Assembly: GCA_014361295.1 (NCBI GenBank)
Contig: JACIVX010000001.1
Coordinates: 962,293 to 1,026,292, forward strand
DNA from: Methanomassiliicoccales archaeon
GTDB taxonomy: Archaea > Thermoplasmatota > Thermoplasmata > Methanomassiliicoccales > JACIVX01
Direction of reading: 5' to 3'
DNA length: 64,000 nt
Under the pieces are notes generated by a model. The model made no database searches and had not been told where the DNA came from. It was given only the letters and a program-made list of their open reading frames with translations. Made by a program: the position numbers and the translations under genes. This document shows, piece after piece, positions 17,610-26,519 of the stretch (position 1 is its first letter; each line of letters begins with the position of its first letter).

Positions 17610-18483
17610 GATTCCCAACCACGACTGAGAAAAGCAATGAGATAGTGATAGGTATCAGAAATGGAATTTTTGGCGTGACCCATATCTTCTCGATACCCAT
17701 CCGCTTAAGATCTTCCAGTTGAATTTCAACAGAGTCGACACTTCTCGGAAAAATTGTTAGTTTGATCTTATCACCATCGAAATATTCCAGCGGCCAGACG
17801 AATTTCGACTTGATATCAGCGATATTTACGCGATAACCAAAAAACATCACAGGAATTCTTCTATCTCCCCGAAAAAGATTGTAAAAGAAAAGGGCGATAG
17901 GCACGGCAACAGACAACAAAGCGGCATTGAAGAGGATCAGCAATGAAAAAGGAAATAAAAGTTCATTCATTGCGCTTGGAATATCGATAATTGGGAAATG
18001 GCCAATAACTGGATAATGAGGGAAGACGATGGAAAGTGCCAGAAGTGCTTTTGCATCAGCACCACCTTTAATAATATTAAAATTATAAAATAAAATAATA
18101 ATCCCGAACATGATGACAATCGTCATCAATTTCCAGAAGAGAATCTGGTCCCAGAATTTAATAGCGAGGAAGATGAGAACAGTTAATCCACTCAAATACA
18201 GAAAAAGTGGTATGAGATTGATTCCATCTTTAAAGATTCCCTTTCGATCCCAGAAGATATCAAAAAAGATAATCGCGATCGGGATTATGAACAAGTAATA
18301 AAGAGCGGAAGCCCCCGAGAGATGGATATCAACAACAAGAACGATAAGACCAATGAATCCGAGTAATATCCAGTGCGCATCTGTCGCTGACCTGGTTTTC
18401 CAATCAGAGATTGATGCAGATAAAAGGATGAAAAAAGAGACAAACACTCGAAAGTATTCCATTTCCTCCATACATTGGAGCAT
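17587..18483 (-). CDS. Preflagellin / prepilin peptidase (A24, FlaK-like)
   Basis: A 298-residue membrane aspartic protease that cleaves class III signal peptides of archaeal pilins or archaellins. The two catalytic aspartates are in SISDWKTR (first helix) and KGGADAKALL. The C-terminal EKIWVTPKIPFLIPITIS closely follows the pattern of methanogen FlaK. About seven hydrophobic segments are visible. No pilin or archaellin gene is in the window. Start taken at ATG 18483; TTG 18495 and ATGs at 18471 and 18462 are alternatives. Confidence 0.82.
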   Translation of the reverse strand: MLQCMEEMEYFRVFVSFFILLSASISDWKTRSATDAHWILLGFIGLIVLVVDIHLSGASALYYLFIIPIAIIFFDIFWDRKGIFKDGINLIPLFLYLSGLTVLIFLAIKFWDQILFWKLMTIVIMFGIIILFYNFNIIKGGADAKALLALSIVFPHYPVIGHFPIIDIPSAMNELLFPFSLLILFNAALLSVAVPIALFFYNLFRGDRRIPVMFFGYRVNIADIKSKFVWPLEYFDGDKIKLTIFPRSVDSVEIQLEDLKRMGIEKIWVTPKIPFLIPITISLLFSVVVGNLIFLLID

Positions 18484-18601
18484 CCATATGAACAAATAAA
18501 ACTTTTGTCCACTCGGTGCGGGGAATCATTAGGAAAAAAGGGCCAAAATGTCCAAAGTCAGTGAGATAGAATTTTATATTGCGAAATAATGCAAGGTACT
18601 C

Positions 18602-20188
18602 GTGGAGACGAGAAAGCGGGAAAGGAGATCGAAACTGGTAAGGAATTTCAATAAGACCATACTGATGGCGATCTTTGGTATTGCGATTATTTCGCTCGTA
18701 CCTTGCGCCTTTTCCCTTGCATCGGCATCTCAACCGATCAATATCTTTTCAATGGATTCACATGATCAACAGATCAATGCTGGTGAAATTGCAAGCTACA
18801 GATGGGTCTTATTCAATAACGCTTCTTCTGCGTATCTTATTCACGTTTCTGTCAATCCATTGTCGGATAAGGACTGGCATGCGACATTTAACAAGGATTT
18901 TATCACACTGAGTCCAGACCAAGACGAAACCATCATCCTGAATATTACGACATCTCGAACAATGGGGACCAAAGATCTCTCCTTCGTCGTTGTTTTCAAT
19001 GTTACGGAAATGAGCGAACCAACAAACACTTATCAAATTACGCAGAACATTCATTTGAAAATTGTATCACTTTTTGGAACAAGAGCCGGAGAGAACAAAT
19101 TGTTCGGAATATGGGATAACTTTCTTCCTTCACCTTTTGATACAAACTACGGAGCCTTCATCTTCACGCTCATTGGATGGATAGTAATTGCTTTGGTCAT
19201 CGCTTTCATTATTGATCCAATCGTTCACAGATTTACAAGAAAAACGAAGACAGAACTCGATGATCGCCTTCTGAAGATTATTCACGGCCCGCTCTTTGCC
19301 ATCATCGTCCTCTATGGAATCGTCAATTCGCTCGAGATCCTAAATATACCAATAGATATCATTGCAACAATTGAACTCATCTATAGCATTTCAATGGTTA
19401 TCATCATCGTCTGGCTGGCATACAGAATATACGATAATATTCTCATCTATTACGCGAAATCCTTTGCCAAGAAAACGGAAATGGAGATCGACGATGTACT
19501 CGTCCCTCTTTTTGAAAAGATAGGGATGATTATCATACCTTTGCTAGGATTTACTGCCATTTTACACATTCTGGGCTTTGATGTGACGGTGATCATTGCT
19601 GGCGTTGGAGTACTCGGTCTCGTAATTGGTCTTGCAGCTCAATCCACTTTATCAAACCTCTTTGCCGGCTTGCAGCTACTGGTGGACAGACCATTCAAAG
19701 TTGGTGACCTGATCTTGATGGAGGACGGAGAAGTCTGTGAGGTTCGTAAGATTGGGTTGAGAAGCATCACGCTTTATGATATTTTCAAGCACTCAAATAT
19801 TATAATACCAAATAACGAGATCGCCAATAAGAAGATCATCAACATTGTTCAGCCAGATAGAAAGTATAAGAGAAGCGTCACTGTTGGCGTTGCCTACGGC
19901 TCAGACGTCAAGAAGGTGGAATCGATCCTTTTACAAGCGGCGCTCGAACACCCGAACGTGTTGAAGGACGAGGAACATGCACCAGTTGTAAGATTTGAGG
20001 ATTTCGGGGACTCCGCTCTCATTTTCACCATTTACTTCTGGGTCGACGATGTACGCAACCAGTGGAAGGCCACTTCCGATATCAGAAAGAAAATCGACGA
20101 GAAATTCCGCGAAGCGGGCATCGAGATCCCATTCCCGCAGAGAACGGTGTGGCTCAGGCAACTTGAGAAAGACACTCAAACCAAATGA
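18602..20188 (+). CDS. MscS-family mechanosensitive channel with extracytoplasmic N-domain
   Basis: A 528-residue protein. It starts with a basic stretch and one signal-anchor helix, followed by about 120 residues outside the membrane with a beta-sandwich look (FNNASSAYLIHVSVN, ETIILNITTS). Then come several membrane helices. The MscS core is clear: VIIAGVGVLGLVIGLAAQSTL forms the pore helix and NLFAGLQLLVDRPFKVGDLI the start of the beta domain. It should open on membrane tension during osmotic downshift. GTG start at 18602. Its end overlaps the convergent radical SAM gene by 13 bases. Confidence 0.9.
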   Translation: METRKRERRSKLVRNFNKTILMAIFGIAIISLVPCAFSLASASQPINIFSMDSHDQQINAGEIASYRWVLFNNASSAYLIHVSVNPLSDKDWHATFNKDFITLSPDQDETIILNITTSRTMGTKDLSFVVVFNVTEMSEPTNTYQITQNIHLKIVSLFGTRAGENKLFGIWDNFLPSPFDTNYGAFIFTLIGWIVIALVIAFIIDPIVHRFTRKTKTELDDRLLKIIHGPLFAIIVLYGIVNSLEILNIPIDIIATIELIYSISMVIIIVWLAYRIYDNILIYYAKSFAKKTEMEIDDVLVPLFEKIGMIIIPLLGFTAILHILGFDVTVIIAGVGVLGLVIGLAAQSTLSNLFAGLQLLVDRPFKVGDLILMEDGEVCEVRKIGLRSITLYDIFKHSNIIIPNNEIANKKIINIVQPDRKYKRSVTVGVAYGSDVKKVESILLQAALEHPNVLKDEEHAPVVRFEDFGDSALIFTIYFWVDDVRNQWKATSDIRKKIDEKFREAGIEIPFPQRTVWLRQLEKDTQTK

Positions 20189-21252
20189 AGATTCAGTTCG
20201 CGGGCGAAAGCATAGGCTTCCTCAAATTCCGACGGCTTCAGGAGTCGATTGATGTCGCGGTGCTCGAATGCCCTGTGCATTGGCCTGTATTGATCCATTA
20301 CATTGACCAACGCCGATGGTATATTCTCGGCAATCCACTTCAATACAGGTTTCGTGCAGCACTCGATATGATTTGGAAGCACGAGGTGCCGCACGATGAC
20401 TTCGGCCTGTTTTGCGGCGAGTAGGTGATTGCGGGAAACAATCTCGAAATAGTTTTGCACGCCTGATAGACGCCTAGCACACGAATTATTTCCATATTTG
20501 AAATCGGTCAGATAGACATCGATAATTCCGTCTAAAAGTTCCATCGATTTTTCTGTCAGAAACATATTCGAATTCCAAATCTGGGGAATGTTGACCACCG
20601 CATACTGGAGAACATCGAGAACATAATACAGATTTGGCGTCGGATCCCCTCCTACCCAATTGACATTAACGGCGGACATGGGACTCCAAACCTTCATCGC
20701 AGAAATTGCTTTGGAACGAGCTATCCCACCAAATCTTTCGGCGATCTTTGCGGCCAAACGCTGTGGCAGTAGATAGATGCCTTCATCTGGATGTGTACTG
20801 ATGTCGTAATTCTGACAAAAGACACATTTGAAATTGCATCCGCTGAAGAAAATTGTATAAGAGGGAATCAGAGGAGGTTCCTCCCCGTAATGAAGAAATT
20901 CGCTTGCTATTCGCGGATCAAGAACACCGCACCGACCTTTAACGCCTTCATTTCTGTTGACATGACATCGCCATTCACAAATCTCGCACCGACTCAGCAT
21001 CCTTTTTGCAAGTTCTAATTTTAGATCGAGCAACGACCTAGCTGGTGTATCCAAACCCTTCATGCGTTCTGATTTGAACTCTTCGTCGCCTATATGCAAA
21101 TGAAAGTCCGCAATTTGATCCGCATGCAATTTCCAGAGTTCCTCATCCGTCTGCGAGGGAGAGAAATCCGCCTGCATTTTTTTCGCGAGAAGATAGTAGG
21201 CTTTGCTTTTACCATCCAGAATGGAGTAATATCTTGCCAACGGCTCTTTCAT
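20176..21252 (-). CDS. Radical SAM protein, PflA-activase-like family
   Basis: A 358-residue radical SAM protein. The cluster motif is CNFKCVFCQN near residue 140, preceded by a cysteine set RCEICEWRCHVNRN and CGVLD. The rest contains NWVGGDPTPNLYYVLDVLQ and YLTDFKYGNNSCARRLSG, typical of archaeal pyruvate formate-lyase activating enzyme-like proteins. No glycyl-radical enzyme partner is adjacent, so the substrate is unknown. ATG at 21252. Confidence 0.83.
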   Translation of the reverse strand: MKEPLARYYSILDGKSKAYYLLAKKMQADFSPSQTDEELWKLHADQIADFHLHIGDEEFKSERMKGLDTPARSLLDLKLELAKRMLSRCEICEWRCHVNRNEGVKGRCGVLDPRIASEFLHYGEEPPLIPSYTIFFSGCNFKCVFCQNYDISTHPDEGIYLLPQRLAAKIAERFGGIARSKAISAMKVWSPMSAVNVNWVGGDPTPNLYYVLDVLQYAVVNIPQIWNSNMFLTEKSMELLDGIIDVYLTDFKYGNNSCARRLSGVQNYFEIVSRNHLLAAKQAEVIVRHLVLPNHIECCTKPVLKWIAENIPSALVNVMDQYRPMHRAFEHRDINRLLKPSEFEEAYAFARELNLHLV

Positions 21253-21544
21253 CTGATTATACTTACAACAATTCCGTTTAAGCCTTTTTCTTCGACCTTG
21301 CGATTATTGATTCTTTCTTTGATCGATGATCCGATCGTTATGGCAGATTCATCTCCACTCGAATATCTCCTCGAAGCGCTATTTCTCAAACATAAAGCCT
21401 TGTGGATCTGTGGACAAGAAGGACAATCGTTCGATTGAGGCAGATTTTTCATGTGACAGAAAGGTTCTCAAAAACCATTTAATAAGGCGAAGTCTCATTT
21501 TACCAAAAAGGGAGTTACAGCCCATTATCATTGGAGGTGTTAGT

Positions 21545-22045
21545 TTGGGAGTAATGGACGTAATTAGGGGTAGACGAAGTATTAGAAAGTATAAGAAAAA
21601 ACCGATTCCAGAAGATCTTTTGACAGAGATCCTGGAAGCAGCTCGTCTCGCACCCTCTGGAGCTAATAGACAGTTCTGGAAATTGATTGTTGTTCGCGAC
21701 GAAGAAAGGAAGAAGGGACTGGTCCCCCTGTGTCGGGATCAGAAATTCATCGAAGACTGCTCGGCGTTCATCGCTGCTGTCGACGATCCGAGCCAGAAGT
21801 GGTACAGAGTTGATGTCGCCATCGCCCTTGACCATTTATCCCTTGCGGCAGCTGAAAAGGGTCTGGGAACGTGCTGGATTGGTGCGTTTGACCCAGAGAA
21901 GGTTGCTGAGTATCTAGGTGTTCCGAAGGGGTTGGTTGTTACGGTCTGCATGACACTAGGGTATCCGGCGGAATCTCCGGAGCCGAGACCAAGAAAACCG
22001 CTGGAAGAATTGGTATTCTGGGAAAAATACGGGGAGAAAGTATGA
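21545..22045 (+). CDS. Nitroreductase-family flavoprotein
   Basis: A 166-residue FMN-dependent oxidoreductase. MDVIRGRRSIRKYKKKPIP is the FMN-binding start, LEAARLAPSGANRQFWKL follows, and EKGLGTCWIGAF is the last conserved segment. Start chosen at TTG 21545 because GGAGGT lies six bases upstream; the ATG at 21554 is close. It overlaps the cupin gene by four bases (ATGA). The physiological substrate is unknown. Confidence 0.87.
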   Translation: MGVMDVIRGRRSIRKYKKKPIPEDLLTEILEAARLAPSGANRQFWKLIVVRDEERKKGLVPLCRDQKFIEDCSAFIAAVDDPSQKWYRVDVAIALDHLSLAAAEKGLGTCWIGAFDPEKVAEYLGVPKGLVVTVCMTLGYPAESPEPRPRKPLEELVFWEKYGEKV

Positions 22046-22365
22046 AAATCATCAATATGAGAGATCTAAAAGAGGTCTCATCATCTGGCGAGCGTGGTCA
22101 AGTTATTATCATCGATTGCATCAACGAAAAGGACATCGTTCTTGGTGTGAGAGAGATTGGACCAAATTCGATGGCCCCAAAGCGTCCACATCATCACCCG
22201 CTACGCCAGGCGATGTTTGTGATTGAAGGGACAGGTTTTGTCACCAACGGCATTGAGAGATATCGATTTAAGCCTGGGGATTTCATCGTAATTGATACCA
22301 ATGAGGAACATTATTTTGAGTCTGAGGGAGAGAGGGTGAAGATGATTGAAGTGCGTTTCCCGTGA
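22042..22365 (+). CDS. Cupin-domain protein
   Basis: A 107-residue single-domain cupin. Motif 1 is RPHHHPLRQAMFVIEGTG, with three histidines for metal binding, and motif 2 is RFKPGDFIVIDTNEEHYFES. It overlaps the nitroreductase by four bases, so the two are co-translated. It may bind a metal and a small ligand related to the nitroreductase reaction; this is not established. Confidence 0.85.
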   Translation: MKIINMRDLKEVSSSGERGQVIIIDCINEKDIVLGVREIGPNSMAPKRPHHHPLRQAMFVIEGTGFVTNGIERYRFKPGDFIVIDTNEEHYFESEGERVKMIEVRFP

Positions 22366-22615
22366 GAAGTTTCACCTAAAAAAGTGTGACCATTTTCATC
22401 ATTACGTCAATTGAGTACCGAAGCGAGTATCTTTGATACATGTGGAATCCAAAGTTGTCGGGCTCAATCATCTGGTAGTTGATAATCGCATAGGATATTG
22501 AGGCTCACAAAACTGTCAATGTTGGATGCAATCAAATGAGCGAAAGATTCTTTCTGCATCTGGTATCCATCTACGCATTGTCGTAAAATCACACTGCCAA
22601 ATCGTTAGGGATAAG

Positions 22616-22624
22616 ATTTATAAT
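22616..22624 (+). promoter_or_regulatory. TATA-like promoter of the DoxX-like gene
   Basis: ATTTATAAT lies 30-38 bases before the ATG at 22654, in line with an archaeal promoter and a transcription start near 22645-22650. Confidence 0.5.
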
Positions 22625-22635
22625 GGTTGTTAGTG

Positions 22636-22651
22636 TTTCACGATCGTGAAA
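22636..22651 (+). promoter_or_regulatory. 16-bp perfect palindrome, probable operator
   Basis: TTTCACGATCGTGAAA is perfectly self-complementary. It sits between the TATA-like box and the ATG of the DoxX-like gene, over the expected transcription start, where a bound dimeric repressor would block transcription. The regulator is unknown. Confidence 0.5.
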
Positions 22652-22653
22652 TC

Positions 22654-23160
22654 ATGACGACCGGAATCGGACGATATCTCAAACAAGAATACATATGGGC
22701 GACTGCAAGGATTGCCCTTGGATGGATGTTGTTCTGGGCCTTTATAGATAAGGTGTTCGGACTCGGATTTAGCACAACACCACAGCAATCTTGGCTTTCT
22801 GGGGCGTCCCCAACAACAGGGTTTCTGAAATTTGGTGTTTCAGGCATTTTCGCAGATTTGTTCAAGGCAATGGCAGGCAACGTACTTGTCGATGTTCTGT
22901 TTATGGCAGGCCTGTTGCTGGTCGGGATCGCTCTTCTGCTCGGCATCGGAACGAAGATTGCTGGCTACGCTGGTGCACTCCTCATGTTCATTCTCTACCT
23001 TACAAACGTGCCTCCTCTGCACAATCCGTTGATCGACGAACATATCATCTATCTAATCGTGCTCATTGGCATTGCTAACGTCAAAGCTGGTCATACTTGG
23101 GGACTTGGAAAGTGGTGGTCAAATACTTCGATCGTCAAGAGGTTCCCGATCCTCGAGTGA
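22654..23160 (+). CDS. DoxX-like membrane protein
   Basis: A 168-residue membrane protein with four hydrophobic helices. The N-terminal RIALGWMLFWAFIDKVFGLGF and the later LFMAGLLLVGIALLLGIGTKIAGYAG resemble the DoxX / thiosulfate:quinone oxidoreductase small-subunit family. The role in this organism is uncertain. Start taken at ATG 22654, just after the palindrome; a TTG at 22627 would place the operator inside the coding region. It is preceded by a clear promoter, so it is probably monocistronic. Confidence 0.72.
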   Translation: MTTGIGRYLKQEYIWATARIALGWMLFWAFIDKVFGLGFSTTPQQSWLSGASPTTGFLKFGVSGIFADLFKAMAGNVLVDVLFMAGLLLVGIALLLGIGTKIAGYAGALLMFILYLTNVPPLHNPLIDEHIIYLIVLIGIANVKAGHTWGLGKWWSNTSIVKRFPILE

Positions 23161-23182
23161 ATTCCATTGAAATAGCAATCTG

Positions 23183-23239
23183 GCCCGTGCTGTGAAAAAA
23201 AACAGGTTCACCAGGGCTAGCTTTTTTTTAAGTTTTTTT
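23183..23239 (+). terminator. Hairpin plus T-tracts after the DoxX-like gene
   Basis: GCCC (23183-23186) can pair with GGGC (23214-23217), and GTGAA with TTCAC inside it. T-runs of eight (23222-23229) and seven (23233-23239) follow. This looks like an effective terminator. Confidence 0.5.
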
Positions 23240-24250
23240 AATTAGTTTCAAATAGAATTCAGAAAAAGATTTTCAATAGTGGATAATGACTTATAATGAA
23301 ATTTCCGAGAATTTGGACAAAATCAAAAGGTACAGCAGTTTTCACGTCGACTCACTCATTTCGATTGCTCGGAAGATAGTAGTCCCTGGAGCCCAAATTC
23401 TTGGCGATATCATTGGATCCGATGAGGGCAAGTCCGTTATCGCGAGGATCTTCTGCAATTTCGAGTCTAATCCGGTTTTTGAAGCGACGCCAAGTCTGAG
23501 AGGAGTAGTCCAGTGTCCCGTCCACTTCGTTGTGGACCCTGGGATTGAGTGGATTTTGAAGCTTGGTTCGAGAATTGAGCTTCTTTTTCGATTTCGAACT
23601 CCTTCGAATCTTGGAGAACACCAATGAAGCAAGTGAAGATCTCCTGGCTAGAGAGCCGATTAACTTCTCACTCCTTCTAAGGCCTTCTCCTAGAAGTCTC
23701 CTAGCCTCAAATGTCGCCTTTCGAAAAGTTTCATCGATTACCGTCAGGCAGAATTCAACTGCGCAGCCTCATTGAGAAGGATCCCCTAAGAAAAAGGAAA
23801 GGGAGATCATAGAAAAGCATTGACCTCTATGTTTCACTGATAAAAAAAGCGGCATTGATTCAAAATATCGAATGACCTTTCTATGTTCTAGCGTTTTTAC
23901 TGACAGTCATCTCCTCTCGTGCCCTACCACATCTATTTTCTCTTTCTTAATCTCATTTCGAAAAAACAATTGTGAGGAAAAAACAGCAAACGAATCATTA
24001 TCGCTTTAGCGTCCATCAACTTTTTCATAGTCTCAACCATCCTTCTCGAATTCCAAAAAAGCCTGGGTTCACCCAAAAAAATGTGCCAATTCCGTGAAAG
24101 ATGAGGAGACGCAAATCCTAAGAATTGATATCCTATAATGAATTTCAATCCTCTTCAATCCTCTCGATAAATGGAAGTTTTGTGAGGGTTTTCCTGTTTC
24201 GGGCACTGTATCGCCATTTCCAGCCCGCCAATCCAAGAAATGGCAAGGTG
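23240..24250. other. 1 kb without a recognised gene; overlapping open frames on both strands
   Basis: A rightward frame (23286-23627, 113 codons, ATG after an AT-rich stretch) and a leftward open stretch (about 23775-23352) overlap. The leftward frame has no start codon near its open 5' end, and reads as a helical, charged segment (ETFRKATFEARRLLGEGLRR). A one-base shift near 23765 would join it to an upstream ATG. Neither matches a family I know. 23780-24250 is AT-rich with short frames only. A decayed gene is plausible. Confidence 0.35.
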
Positions 24251-25790
24251 ATGAGGATGGAAGATGGCGGTGCTGGGAATGATAAGATAAACGTGAAGAA
24301 TAATTCTTCAGATGAGAGATCATTCCCATCGGGAAAAGAGCCTTTTTCATTTCTAAAACCATACCACGTTGCATGGATCTGGCTCTTCTTTGCATGGATG
24401 TTCTGCTATATGGATCGAAGCATCACTGGGCCCGTCGTGACATGGATGATCAACAATAACGTATCCTTCATGGCAGATGCGCCGATACCTCATGCCCTCG
24501 GCGGGATCATCGGAGGAATGTTTTTCGCTGATTACGTGCTTACACAATTTCCAGCGGGATATCTTGGCGACAAATTCGGACGAAAAAATGATCGTCATCA
24601 GCACCGCATGGGCCGGAATTACGACATTCCTCAGCGGACTTGCAAAATCGGTCAATGCATTTGTCGCAGCGAGGGTTTTTACGGGTTTTGGTGAAGGTGC
24701 GTATTATTCAAACGATCGTGCCCTTATCAGTGCTGTTACCCCCAAAGAAAAGAAAGGATTCGGTATGGGATTTGTCTTCGTTGGCCTGGCTGCGGGTCTC
24801 ACAATTGCGACGGTTGCAACACTGTAACATCCTTGACTTCTCGAGCGAATATCTCGGCAGCGAAGCAGCATGATCCGACCCCTTTTTCATCTTCTCCATT
24901 CCAACCCTATTTGTCGCGTATGATGTTTGGAAATTTGTCAAAAAGCCAGCAGAAGAGAAGGAAAAGTACATTCCAGCTGCCACAAGGCTGATTGCTAATT
25001 CACTCATCTTTCTTATCCTGATCAAGTTGACCTACCTGGCCGCGGCCAACATGGGTCTGAACACACTTTATAAATCGTTCGCGGTATTAGCAATAGCGTT
25101 TGTGCTAATAGCGATCATCCATCGATCGCTCGGAGTCGCGAGCGCGCCACTGTTGAAAAACCGTGATCTCGTGTTGATGTTATCTCGGCAATACCGATCT
25201 CTGTACACCGTGGTTTTTTGGCTTCTGGGCACTTCTTGTCGTTTCTGAGGCATCCAAGATTGGGATCTCCGGTGCAGCTGTCTATGCGAGCTTTTTTGGA
25301 ATCGCGAACGGATTTGTCTATGTGCTCGAGGTAAACTTTGTGATTACGGCATGTCAAAGGGTATTGCCAGAAAAAAAACTCTATGTCCTTACATGCCTGA
25401 TCGTCTCGATTCTTGTCTTTCTCCTCGCAGGATACGTCACCGCCAGGATGCAAGATGTCTCGCTCCTTTGCGCTATCATTTTCCGCATAGGATTACCTCT
25501 TGCTGCAATGCAGACGATTCACATGACCCCAATATCGGATCTCGCTCCACCGAAGTTGATGGCAGAGGCGTTCAGAATGTGGAACCTTGTGGCAGAGATC
25601 GGCGCTGTCATCTCACCAGTTATGTCTAGTATGATTAGGGATTTGACAGGCGATTGGACACTAGCCATTGTGCTCAACGGATTCATTCTCCTGATGAGTA
25701 CAATTCTTGTTCTCTTCGTCAAAAAAATGAAAATTTTAAACAAGGAAGACTGCCCTATCGCTATCGAATCGGGGGTAACGCTGGAAGATG
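24251..25790 (+). pseudogene. Decayed major facilitator superfamily transporter
   Basis: The transporter can be followed through successive frames. The N-terminal part (24251 to about 24588) reads WIWLFFAWMFCYMDRSITGP and QFPAGYLGDKFGRK, the MFS loop 2-3 signature. At the A6 tract (24583-24588) the frame shifts to MIVISTAWAGITTFLSGLAK. A stop at 24825-24827 interrupts it, and a TGA (24871-24873) lies in the next frame. A third stretch (about 24880-25190) contains ANSLIFLILIKLTYLAAANM. Another shift near the T6 tract (25214-25219) leads to the C-terminal helices, ending about 25750. Three frame changes plus stops indicate a real pseudogene, though homopolymer sequencing errors could add to it. 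Confidence 0.8.
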
Positions 25791-26519
25791 AAGATCGGAG
25801 CGGTTGGCGACCTGCATGGCAAAAAATATATCGAACTCCTGGGCAACAAACCAGAATATGCTGGATTAGATCTTTTGCTACTAGCCGGCGACATCACCGA
25901 AAATAACAACGTTGAGGAGTTTGATCTCGTTCTTGAAAAACTCAAAGGAATGACGCAGGCGAATCTGGTCGCTGTTTTCGGAAATGAAGAATACGAAGAG
26001 ACGCACGCCGAATATAAAAAAAGAGAGGGAATTATTTTCTTGAACGATAACGCGACAACGCTCCAAATCAGGGAGGTGAAGATCAAAATTGTTGGCACAA
26101 CAGGTTCTCTTGATAGACCAACATGGTGGCAGAGAACAAATTTGCCAGACATTTGGAAAAAATATCAGCAACGTATCGAAAAGGTTTCCCAGTTGCTGAC
26201 ACGCGACGATTCGGATTTCCTCATTTTATTGATGCACTATGCGCCGACGTATAAGACTCTCACAGGAGAGAAGCCAGAAAGATACCCAGAAATGGCCTCT
26301 GAAAAATACGAAGCAATCCTCATGGAAAAAAGACCTGACTTCGTTTTTCATGCCCACGCCCATAAGGGGACGAAACGTGTAATGTTGAGAAAAGAACAGA
26401 GAAGATTGGATGAGATTGAGAAGGAGCTCAAACCCGTTCCAATTTACAATGTTTCGTTACCCCTTAATAAATCCATCACAATAGTCGAGCTGCAGGAAGG
26501 AAAGCATGCTGAAGGATAA
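25788..26519 (+). CDS. Calcineurin-like metallophosphoesterase
   Basis: A 243-residue metal-dependent phosphoesterase. Metal-binding motifs in order: GDLHG (residues 7-11), AGDITE, FGNEEYEE, LMHYAPTY, and HAHAHKG. The usual GNH[D/E] is GNEE, a change seen in other archaeal YfcE-like proteins. Substrate unknown. The ATG at 25788 follows GCTGGAAG. It overlaps the AGT-endonuclease V gene by 14 bases, suggesting shared transcription; an accessory role in DNA repair is possible but not shown. Confidence 0.83.
   Translation: MKIGAVGDLHGKKYIELLGNKPEYAGLDLLLLAGDITENNNVEEFDLVLEKLKGMTQANLVAVFGNEEYEETHAEYKKREGIIFLNDNATTLQIREVKIKIVGTTGSLDRPTWWQRTNLPDIWKKYQQRIEKVSQLLTRDDSDFLILLMHYAPTYKTLTGEKPERYPEMASEKYEAILMEKRPDFVFHAHAHKGTKRVMLRKEQRRLDEIEKELKPVPIYNVSLPLNKSITIVELQEGKHAEG

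Noticed and set aside
24583-24600. Programmed frameshifting in the MFS gene
   Set aside because: Additional stops and a third frame change downstream make programmed recoding unlikely.
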